A DNA stretch of 8,298 nucleotides from positions 1 to 8,298 of the forward strand of contig DAOUZU010000040.1 of NCBI GenBank assembly GCA_030665535.1, read 5' to 3'. This document shows positions 1 through 6,020 of the stretch, piece after piece. The stretch is from Dehalococcoidia bacterium. Its GTDB lineage: Bacteria > Chloroflexota > Dehalococcoidia > Dehalococcoidales > JAUXAE01. The notes beneath the pieces are model-generated. The model made no database searches. It had not been told where the DNA came from and worked only from the letters and a program-made list of their open reading frames with translations. A program made the translations under genes and the position numbers. Position 1 is the first letter of the stretch. Each line of letters starts with the position of its first letter.

Positions 1-2080
1 CCTCCCCCCTCAGGTAGCGGTCAATGGAGATGGCCGCTTCCTTACCGGCGGCAATGGCCTCTATGACCGTGGACGGGCCGGAGACGGTATCGCCACCGGC
101 GAAGACACCGGCCAGGCTCGTCTGCCGGCTCAGCGGGTCTACTCTGATTGTGCCCCTATCGGTATAGGCAAGCTCATCGGAGAGGGCGGCCTTATCCACC
201 GTCTGACCGATAGCTATAATGACATTGTCTACGGTTACTTCATACTCGGAGCCTTCTACGGGCACGGGGCGGCGGCGGCCACTCTCATCCGGCTCGCCCA
301 GCTCCATCCTGATGCACTTAAGGCCGCTCACCTTGCCCTTTGTCGCCAGTACCGCTACCGGGGCAGCCAGGATATCCAGCTTTATGCCTTCCTCCTCGGC
401 CTCGGCTATTTCACTGGCTATGGCCGGCATCTCCACCCTGGAGCGGCGGTAGATGATGGTAACCTCTGCCGCCCCCAGCCGTCTAGCCGTCCGGGCGGCG
501 TCTACGGCGGCATTACCACCGCCGATGACGGCTACCTTGTTCCCCAGGGTTACCTTCTCCCCGGAGTTTACCTCACGTAGCAGGTCAAGGGCGGCCATTA
601 CGCCTTGGGAGTCCTCACCGGGGATACCCATCTGCTGGCTCTTAGCGGCGCCTATACCCAGGAAGACAGCCTTATGGCCCCCGGCCAGGGTGTCCTTAAT
701 GCTTTTCACCGGAGAGCCTGTCTTTATCTCCACCCCCATCTGTTTGATGAAGGCTATATCGTTATTCAGCATGGCGTTGGGCAGCCGGTATTCGGGGATA
801 CCGTAGCGCAGCAGACCGCCGGCCTCAGAGGCCGCCTCGTAGACGGTAACCGGATAGCCCAGCAGGGCCAGGTCGTAGGCGCAGGCCATACCGGCGGGGC
901 CGGAACCGATGACGGCTACCTTTTCGTCTTTGGTTATTTCGGGCGGCGATACCTCACCGCGGCCCTCTTTCAGCTCATAGTCGGCCATGAAGCGCTTCAG
1001 GGCGCGGATGGCTATCGGCTCGTCCACATTGCCTCGCTCGCACTCCTGCTCGCAGGGATGGGTGCACACACGGCCGCAGACGCTGCCGAATGGCATCGTC
1101 CGCCGCAGCACCTCTAATGCCTCGGCAAACTTACCCTTGGCGATAAGGGCGACATAGCCGTGGGCGTTTACCCCGGCGGGGCAGGCGGCACGGCAGGGGG
1201 AAATACCTCTCTTGTCGATGGTAAAGACATTAGGCACCGCCTGGGGGAAGGGGCGGTAAATGGCTTTCCTGGTGACCATGCCCAGGTCGAACTCCGAGGG
1301 CACGTCCACCGGGCAGACCATGCTGCACTCACCGCAGCCGGTACAGGGGCTGGTCTTAATAAAGCGGGCCTTCTTGCGCACCTTTACCTTGAAGTTGCCG
1401 ACGTGCCCGGAGACTTCTTCAACCTCGCTATAGGCCATCAGGTCAATATAAGGGTGTGAGCCGACCAGGCTCATCTTAGGTGTGGATATGCAGGCGGAGC
1501 AGTCCAGGGTGGGGAAGGTCTTGTCCAGCTGGGCCATGTGCCCGCCGACACTGGGTTCTCGCTCCACCAGGTACACCTGGCTTTCGGAATCGGCCACCTC
1601 CAGGGCGGCCTGCATGCCGGATATGCCGCCGCCAACCACCAGCACATTGGGATTGACAGGTATTTCCCTTGCCTCCAGCGGCTCACTAAGGGCCACCTTG
1701 CTGATGGCGGCCCTTATGAGGTCCTTGGCTTTTTCGGTGGCCGCTTCTTTATCCTCGGTTACCCAGGCGCAGTGCTCCCGGATATTGGCCATCTCAAAGA
1801 GATAGGGATTTAAACCGGCGCTTGAGCAGGTGCGACGAAAGGTGGGTTCATGCATACGGGGAGAGCAGGAGGCCACCACCACCCGGTTCAGGTTCAGGTT
1901 TTTGATGTCTTCTCTTATCATATCCTGCCCCGGGTCGGAGCAGGTGTACTTGTAGTTTCGGGCTACGGTCACACCTGGCAGGGTTTCGGCGAATTTGGTG
2001 ACCTCATCCACATCCACCACACTGGCGATATTGGTACCGCAGTGGCAGGTATATACACCGATTTTAGCTTCTTCCTGCAT
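1..2080 (-). CDS. hdrA: HdrA fused to a GltD/NfnB-like NAD(P)H oxidoreductase module (3' end cut by window edge)
   Basis: The frame is open from the ATG at 2080 to the window edge, 693 codons with no stop, so the C-terminus is missing. Residues 1-133 match the HdrA N-terminal domain (CHCGTNI at 12-18, CSPRMHEPTF at 72-81). A first FAD-binding Rossmann segment follows (GGGISG at 150-155, E173), then the HdrA hallmark LDKTFPTLDCSAC (C194, C197) and a [4Fe-4S] motif (C246, C249, C252, C256). From about residue 294 it becomes GltD-like: cysteines C296, C300, C335, C339, C343 and C347, a second FAD motif GSGPAG (392-397), a NAD(P)-binding GGGNAA (520-525), and the closing AGGDTVSGPSTV near 661-672. 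Expected role, from the families: a cytoplasmic electron-transfer hub linking NAD(P)H, ferredoxin and the HdrCB partner through two flavins and several Fe-S clusters. A strong ribosome site AAGGAG (2089-2094) lies 8 bases before the ATG, and the gene starts 20 bases after hdrCB, so the two are co-transcribed. Domain identity is secure; substrates and true bifurcation are inferred. Confidence 0.93.
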   Translation of the reverse strand, partial: MQEEAKIGVYTCHCGTNIASVVDVDEVTKFAETLPGVTVARNYKYTCSDPGQDMIREDIKNLNLNRVVVASCSPRMHEPTFRRTCSSAGLNPYLFEMANIREHCAWVTEDKEAATEKAKDLIRAAISKVALSEPLEAREIPVNPNVLVVGGGISGMQAALEVADSESQVYLVEREPSVGGHMAQLDKTFPTLDCSACISTPKMSLVGSHPYIDLMAYSEVEEVSGHVGNFKVKVRKKARFIKTSPCTGCGECSMVCPVDVPSEFDLGMVTRKAIYRPFPQAVPNVFTIDKRGISPCRAACPAGVNAHGYVALIAKGKFAEALEVLRRTMPFGSVCGRVCTHPCEQECERGNVDEPIAIRALKRFMADYELKEGRGEVSPPEITKDEKVAVIGSGPAGMACAYDLALLGYPVTVYEAASEAGGLLRYGIPEYRLPNAMLNNDIAFIKQMGVEIKTGSPVKSIKDTLAGGHKAVFLGIGAAKSQQMGIPGEDSQGVMAALDLLREVNSGEKVTLGNKVAVIGGGNAAVDAARTARRLGAAEVTIIYRRSRVEMPAIASEIAEAEEEGIKLDILAAPVAVLATKGKVSGLKCIRMELGEPDESGRRRPVPVEGSEYEVTVDNVIIAIGQTVDKAALSDELAYTDRGTIRVDPLSRQTSLAGVFAGGDTVSGPSTVIEAIAAGKEAAISIDRYLRGE

Positions 2081-2100
2081 TGCGAAGTCTCCTTTTTAAC

Positions 2101-3252
2101 CTAGAGAGCCTGGGCTACAAGCTCGGCCACATCGCTGATAACGAGCTCATCTTCTTTGCCCGTAGTGAGCACGCTATCATCAAAATTGCTCATGCAATAG
2201 GGGCAGGCCAGGGCCATCGCTCCGGCTCCTGTCTCCAGGGCCTGCTCTATGCGGATATCGGAGAAGCGCTCGTCCTTCTTGGTTTCCATCCATATGCGGC
2301 CGCCGCCGCCGCCACAGCACAGGCTGTACTCGCGGTTAAAGGGCATTTCCACAAGCTCCAGGCCGGGTATGCTCTCCAGCACCTGGCGGGGGGCATTGTA
2401 GATTTCGTTGTGGCGCCCCAGGTAGCAGGGGTCGTGATAGGTGACCTTCTTCTTTATCTCCTTGGTGAGTTTGAGCTTACCCTCTTTGATAAGCTCGGCC
2501 AGATACTGGGTGAAGTGAACCACCTCGTACTTGCCGCCTAGCTCCGGATACTCGTTCTTGAAGGTATGGTAGCAGTGAGGAGAGCTGACCACTATCTTGG
2601 TAACCTTGTTGTCATTTAAGATGGATATGTTCTGCTTGGCCAGGCGCTGGTAGAGTTCCTCGTCACCTGCCTTACGGACGCTCTCGCCGCAGCAGTTCTC
2701 TGAGCCGTCCAGGATACCGAAGTCAACGCCGGCCTTTTTCAATATGGTGGCCGTGGCTTGTGCAATGCGCTGCACCTTGGGGTCATAGGCGGGAATGCAG
2801 CAGGAAAAAAAGAGTACTTCAGTGCCGGGAGTGAAGGTCTTGACACCGAGATCCTTGGCCCAGTCCACCCGCTTCTCCGGCGCCTCACCCAGGGGGTTGC
2901 CCAGGCTGGATATGTTTTTAATGGTCATACGCAGAGCATCAGGGACATCGGCTATGCCGAGGCTGGCTATGGAGCGGCGGAGGGCGCGCATAACATCTAT
3001 TATCTCCACGCCTCGGGGGCAGCGCTGCACGCAGGCGTTACAGGTGACACACAGCCACATATCCTCGGCCTCAAAATCAGAAAGTCCCAGCCGGGCCTGG
3101 TGTATCATACGGCGTGGGGGGAAGTTCCTTACCATGTGCCAGGGGCAGGTGGCGGTGCAGGTACCGCACTGGTAGCATAGCTTGAAGGCGTCGCCGCCTT
3201 CCTCTTTTATAACATCGGCTACGTCTATATCGGGTGTCAAGGGCTGTTCCAT
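2101..3252 (-). CDS. HdrC-HdrB fusion (HdrD-like) iron-sulfur protein
   Basis: This 383-residue soluble protein joins an HdrC-like ferredoxin domain to an HdrB-like double CCG domain. The N-terminal part carries two CxxCxxCxxxC motifs for [4Fe-4S] clusters (C26, C29, C32, C36 and C68, C71, C74, C78). The C-terminal part has two CCG repeats: the first with C151/C152, C187/C188 and C227, the second with C276, C312/C313, C350 and C353. The second has the full set (C, CC, CxxC) for a noncubane cluster; the first has serine 224 where the first Cys of CxxC would be. In the family, this unit reduces a disulfide or passes electrons between HdrA and an acceptor; the acceptor here is unknown. The frame can be extended to an ATG at 3294, but that lies at the predicted transcription start without a ribosome site, whereas the ATG at 3252 has GGAGG (3258-3262) 5 bases upstream. 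It is followed after 20 bases by the HdrA-type gene, its likely partner. Confidence 0.93.
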   Translation of the reverse strand: MEQPLTPDIDVADVIKEEGGDAFKLCYQCGTCTATCPWHMVRNFPPRRMIHQARLGLSDFEAEDMWLCVTCNACVQRCPRGVEIIDVMRALRRSIASLGIADVPDALRMTIKNISSLGNPLGEAPEKRVDWAKDLGVKTFTPGTEVLFFSCCIPAYDPKVQRIAQATATILKKAGVDFGILDGSENCCGESVRKAGDEELYQRLAKQNISILNDNKVTKIVVSSPHCYHTFKNEYPELGGKYEVVHFTQYLAELIKEGKLKLTKEIKKKVTYHDPCYLGRHNEIYNAPRQVLESIPGLELVEMPFNREYSLCCGGGGGRIWMETKKDERFSDIRIEQALETGAGAMALACPYCMSNFDDSVLTTGKEDELVISDVAELVAQAL

Positions 3253-3298
3253 CGCTGCCTCCGTATTATTGCGCCTAGAATCGGCCAGAACCATAAGT

Positions 3299-3326
3299 AT
3301 TATATCATAAGTTCTAGTCGTAGCAA
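3299..3326 (-). promoter_or_regulatory. Sigma70-like promoter of the hdrCB-hdrA unit
   Basis: Read on the minus strand, TTGCTA (3326-3321) is followed after 16 bases by a perfect TATAAT (3304-3299), preceded by TG one base away, an extended -10. Transcription would start near 3292, giving a leader of about 40 bases to the ATG at 3252. The element lies in the roughly 100-base gap after the histidine kinase, so the Hdr genes can be transcribed separately from the two-component genes. The -35 matches consensus at only 4 of 6 positions. No experimental support is available. Confidence 0.6.
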
Positions 3327-3355
3327 AGCAATAAAAACATGGGTTTCACTTAGGA

Positions 3356-4489
3356 CTACTGACTGATGTTGTCAGAATCCATGACGGTGACGATGACGGT
3401 TGTGCCCTTGCCGGGGTGAGAGGTTATTTTGAGCTGGCCGCCTATGAGTTGCACCCGCTCCTGCATGCCGGCCAGGCCCAACTTTCCCAGGGCGGCCAGG
3501 TCGCCAATCCTTTCCGGTGGTTTGAAGCCCTTGCCCTTGTCTTTGATGGTCAGCACGGTTTTATCGGGGCTGAAGTTAAGCGTTACCCAGGCCTTCTTTG
3601 ACTTGGCGTGTTTACCTATGTTTCTCAAGGACTCCTGGGCGATGCGAAACATCACCAGCTCTGTCTCCTCGGGGAAGCGGCGGGCAGCGCCCTGCACCTT
3701 TATTTCTATGTCCATGTTGAAGTGCTTGGAAAGTTCTGATGTTAGCCACTCCAGGGCCGGCAGAAGCCCTAGGTCGTCAAGGACGGAGGGCCTCAGGTCC
3801 TGGCTGAAACGGCGTACCTCGCTTAGTGTCCTGTTTATCAGGTGGTGCAGGTCTTCCAGGTAGTTGATATCATCAGGGGAAAGGTCGCTGCCCCGGGAGA
3901 TAAAGCTGTCCAGCTTGCGGGACATCACAACCAGATCCTGAGCGGTGTCATCATGGAGCTCCTGGGCGATACGGCGGCGCTCCTCTTCCTGGGCGATAGT
4001 GATCTGTTTTAAGTAGAATCTCAGGTTCTGCTGCATCCTCTGCAACTCCCGCTGGGCCGTCTCCAGCCGGGCGTATGCCTGCTGACGATGCTTTTTATCC
4101 GTCCAGTAGCTCTCCAGCCATAGATTGACCACCAGCCCGATGACTACAATGCCGGCCATCTCGATGACGTCATCGTTGGTGATCTGGGTCAGCAGAAAGA
4201 GATTGGGCAGCATTATTAGAACAGCCGCCGTTACGCTAGCCAAGCCGGCGCGCAGGCCGAAGACGAGGGCGGCATAGGTTATGGGCAGCAGTAGAACCAG
4301 GCGGCCAATAGAGTGCCGGGTGAGAAACAGGAAGGAATCGGGCTCTAACGGTTCTATGAAGGGAATAATCTGTGGATAATGAAGGAGAATGCCGCCACCA
4401 AACAGGGCCATCACGACCCAGAAGTGGATATTCAGCAGGAGCTTGGGGGAGCGACGTAGCGCTGCCAGTGTACTCTTTGGTACTCGCAT
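3356..4489 (-). CDS. NarL-family membrane histidine kinase (HisKA_3 / HATPase_c)
   Basis: This 377-residue kinase has about four hydrophobic membrane segments near residues 18-36, 62-79, 82-102 and 110-126. A charged helical stretch (131-168, probable coiled coil) follows, then a HisKA_3 dimerisation domain and an HATPase domain. The H-box ELHDDTAQ places the phospho-accepting histidine at H179; the HDxxxQ form (Q184) is the one tied to phosphatase activity in NarX/DesK-type kinases, so it may both activate and switch off its partner. The N-box has N290, the G1 box is DKGKGF (317-322) and the G2 box lies near 336-341. There is no sizeable extracellular loop and no PAS or GAF domain, so the signal is probably sensed in or near the membrane; its nature is unknown. 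The gene follows its response regulator by 23 bases. The only nearby ribosome-site-like sequence is about 15 bases from the ATG, too far to be typical, so translation may be coupled to the upstream gene. A stop codon three codons upstream in frame fixes this ATG as the earliest one. Confidence 0.93.
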   Translation of the reverse strand: MRVPKSTLAALRRSPKLLLNIHFWVVMALFGGGILLHYPQIIPFIEPLEPDSFLFLTRHSIGRLVLLLPITYAALVFGLRAGLASVTAAVLIMLPNLFLLTQITNDDVIEMAGIVVIGLVVNLWLESYWTDKKHRQQAYARLETAQRELQRMQQNLRFYLKQITIAQEEERRRIAQELHDDTAQDLVVMSRKLDSFISRGSDLSPDDINYLEDLHHLINRTLSEVRRFSQDLRPSVLDDLGLLPALEWLTSELSKHFNMDIEIKVQGAARRFPEETELVMFRIAQESLRNIGKHAKSKKAWVTLNFSPDKTVLTIKDKGKGFKPPERIGDLAALGKLGLAGMQERVQLIGGQLKITSHPGKGTTVIVTVMDSDNISQ

Positions 4490-4512
4490 TTGTTGTTATG
4501 GAAATCCTGCGG

Positions 4513-5190
4513 TCAGGGCAGGTCTTCTATGCTGAACCAGCCCCTCTTAAGACCAAATAATACTGCCTCGGTACGCGAGGCCACGATCAGCGTCCTGAAG
4601 ATATTACTCAGGTGTGACTGAACCGTTCGTTTGCTGAGGAACAGCGTTTCGGCGATTTCTTTATTACTAACCCCCCTGGCCGAAAGCCTCAGTACTTCCA
4701 TCTCACGGTCGCTCAAGGGCAAAAAGCTCGGTATCTCCTCTTCCCCGGAAGCCTTGGCTTTAAGCTGCTCAATTACCCTGCGTGTCGTTGATGGCTGCAG
4801 GACGGATTCGCCGGCATAGACGGCACGGATAGCGTCTATGAGCTGATTGCCGCGGACGCTCTTTAAAAGGTAGCCGGCGGCCCCAGCTTCCAGGAGGGCC
4901 ATGATGTACTGGTCTGTATCGTAAGCCGTCAGAATAAGCACGGCCGTTGCCGGACGAAATTTCTTTATCTGCTTGGTAGCCTCTATGCCGTTAAGCTTGG
5001 GCATGGCGATGTCCATAACGATAACGTCTGGCTTGAGCTGCTTGGCCAGCGTAACGGCTTCCTCTCCATCACTGGCCTCGCCGACCACTTCCATATCCGG
5101 CTGGTGCTGTAGCAGCTCACGGGTACCCTCACGCACGATGACATGGTCTTCTGCCAGCAGTATACTTATATTATCCTGGCCGTTTTCCAT
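4513..5190 (-). CDS. NarL/FixJ-family response regulator with LuxR-type DNA-binding domain
   Basis: Numbered from the ATG at 5190, the protein has 225 residues. The receiver domain (about 8-125) has the acidic pair E14/D15, the phospho-acceptor D60 in VIVMDIAMP, T88 and the conserved K110. A LuxR-type helix-turn-helix follows at about 157-213 (LSDREMEVLRL; GVSNKEIAETLFLSKRTVQSH). It is a transcription factor that should be phosphorylated by the kinase encoded 23 bases downstream. The frame extends upstream to an ATG at 5208 and a GTG at 5238, but these overlap the predicted -10 and -35 promoter boxes, so 5190 is preferred. It has no ribosome site and a leader of only about 10 bases, so it may be read almost leaderless. 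If the promoter is false, the ATG at 5208, which has a GGTGGG-like stretch about 6 bases upstream, is the alternative. Its target genes are unknown; the adjacent hdrCB and acs promoters are obvious candidates by position only. Confidence 0.93.
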   Translation of the reverse strand: MENGQDNISILLAEDHVIVREGTRELLQHQPDMEVVGEASDGEEAVTLAKQLKPDVIVMDIAMPKLNGIEATKQIKKFRPATAVLILTAYDTDQYIMALLEAGAAGYLLKSVRGNQLIDAIRAVYAGESVLQPSTTRRVIEQLKAKASGEEEIPSFLPLSDREMEVLRLSARGVSNKEIAETLFLSKRTVQSHLSNIFRTLIVASRTEAVLFGLKRGWFSIEDLP

Positions 5191-5206
5191 ATAAAAACTT
5201 AATTTC

Positions 5207-5235
5207 ATTATAGCCCACCCCAATGTACACTTCAA
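5207..5235 (-). promoter_or_regulatory. Sigma70-like promoter of the two-component genes
   Basis: On the minus strand, TTGAAG (5235-5230) and a perfect TATAAT (5212-5207) are separated by exactly 17 bases, the optimal spacing. The predicted start near 5200 lies only about 10 bases before the ATG at 5190. The boxes fall in the otherwise non-coding gap after the DUF3786 gene, consistent with the regulator and kinase forming their own transcription unit. Prediction from sequence only. Confidence 0.6.
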
Positions 5236-5313
5236 CACAAGCTGCTTTAGGATTGTTTGGAGTGTTGCCGGTCGGCGACGGTGGGTGGCTAAGAACCAAA
5301 AGACGATCTAGAC

Positions 5314-5352
5314 AAGAAGGGCCCTGGGGTTAACCTCCCTGGGGCTCTTCTT
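5314..5352 (-). terminator. Hairpin at the end of the acsC-acsE-DUF3786 unit, possibly a terminator
   Basis: AAGAAGGGCCC (5314-5324) and GGGCTCTTCTT (5342-5352) form an 11-base-pair stem with one G-T type pair and a 17-base loop. The hairpin spans the stop codon of the DUF3786 gene (5332-5330). On the minus strand the stem is followed by only a broken T-run. The better run, six T at 5351-5356, follows it on the plus strand, so it would work better against transcription arriving from the left. It may act in both directions, or only as a message-end stabiliser. Confidence 0.4.
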
Positions 5353-6007
5353 TTTTGGCCAACCTGACCAGTGTCCAGGCGACCGTCTGGCAGAGGACGG
5401 CGATATCCTCGGTGGGCAGGTAGTCGGCGATGGTGTTGTCAAAGAGGATACTGCCCTCGTTTGACAACTCGCTGTCTCCCTGCCAGAGCACCCAGGTAAG
5501 GGACACCCGGCTGAAGGCATCTATGGTAACGGCCGTATCGCCGTAGGCCACCTGCCGCCCGCCCAGCCGTTCGGCGGCACTGATGAGGGCTTCAGGGCGG
5601 TCTCCAAAACAGTCCACCACCGGCTTAACGGCCCTCTTGTAGAAGGTGGGGTAGTAGTTGATACCGTTGGCCAGTTCCTTATAGGTGATTAGTTTGTGGC
5701 TTAAGGGGCTGCCCTTGGCGCGGAGGAAATAGTGCAATATCAGCAACTTGTCCCGCAGCGGCACCGGGCGGCGGCTGCCCTGGCGCTGGATGGCGGCATC
5801 GGGCAGGCTGATTTGATAAGTCTCGTTAAGATAGGAAAGGACGATAGCCTTTGTAGGGCCTTCGGTCAGGCAACTGGTGCCGCTCCGGCGACACTGGTCC
5901 TCTATATCGCCGAGAGCGGCCAGCGCCCGGCGGGCAATGTCGTAGGCCTGCCCGTAGGTATACTGGAAGTCTCGCTGGCCGGGGAGTAACGGCGAGCCGT
6001 TATGCAT
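5330..6007 (-). CDS. DUF3786 domain protein, function unknown
   Basis: Taken from the ATG at 6007 the protein has 225 residues, with no signal peptide or membrane segment. It matches my memory of the DUF3786 family: a helical stretch ending HYFLRAKGSPLS (92-103), ITYKELANG (107-115), a middle ERLGG (146-150) and the typical WQGDSEL (175-181) followed by ILFDNTIADYLPTED (187-201). Cysteines C39, C46, C133 and C206 do not form a clear cluster motif. The family is found in acetogens and sulfate reducers; no biochemical role is established. Its position directly behind acsE (14 bases after the acsE stop) suggests a role in handling or maturing the corrinoid methyl-transfer machinery, which is inference from context. 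The frame also extends to a GTG at 6058 inside acsE, which would give 242 residues and a 38-base overlap; neither start has a strong ribosome site. Confidence 0.85.
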   Translation of the reverse strand: MHNGSPLLPGQRDFQYTYGQAYDIARRALAALGDIEDQCRRSGTSCLTEGPTKAIVLSYLNETYQISLPDAAIQRQGSRRPVPLRDKLLILHYFLRAKGSPLSHKLITYKELANGINYYPTFYKRAVKPVVDCFGDRPEALISAAERLGGRQVAYGDTAVTIDAFSRVSLTWVLWQGDSELSNEGSILFDNTIADYLPTEDIAVLCQTVAWTLVRLAKKEEPQGG

Positions 6008-6020
6008 CGGCGAGGCCCGG

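Noticed and set aside
219..1813. Several open frames on the plus strand opposite the HdrA-type gene
   Set aside because: They are antisense shadows of a clearly homologous minus-strand gene, have unnatural composition and no ribosome sites.
2297..2315. GCC-rich run resembling a simple repeat
   Set aside because: It encodes the glycine run of the CCGGGGGR motif in the HdrB domain; it is protein-driven, not a separate element.
2080..3180. Plus-strand frames of 120-150 codons opposite hdrCB
   Set aside because: They mirror the Cys/Gly-rich minus-strand codons and resemble no protein family I know.
3327..3355. Possible terminator after the histidine kinase (AAAC-GTTT with a T-run)
   Set aside because: The stem would have only about 4 A/T-rich pairs, too weak to call.
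5239..5313. Small inverted repeats (GCCG-CGGC, AAGC-GCTT) between the DUF3786 and regulator genes
   Set aside because: Arms of 4 bases are expected by chance; no second copy was seen upstream of the other promoters.
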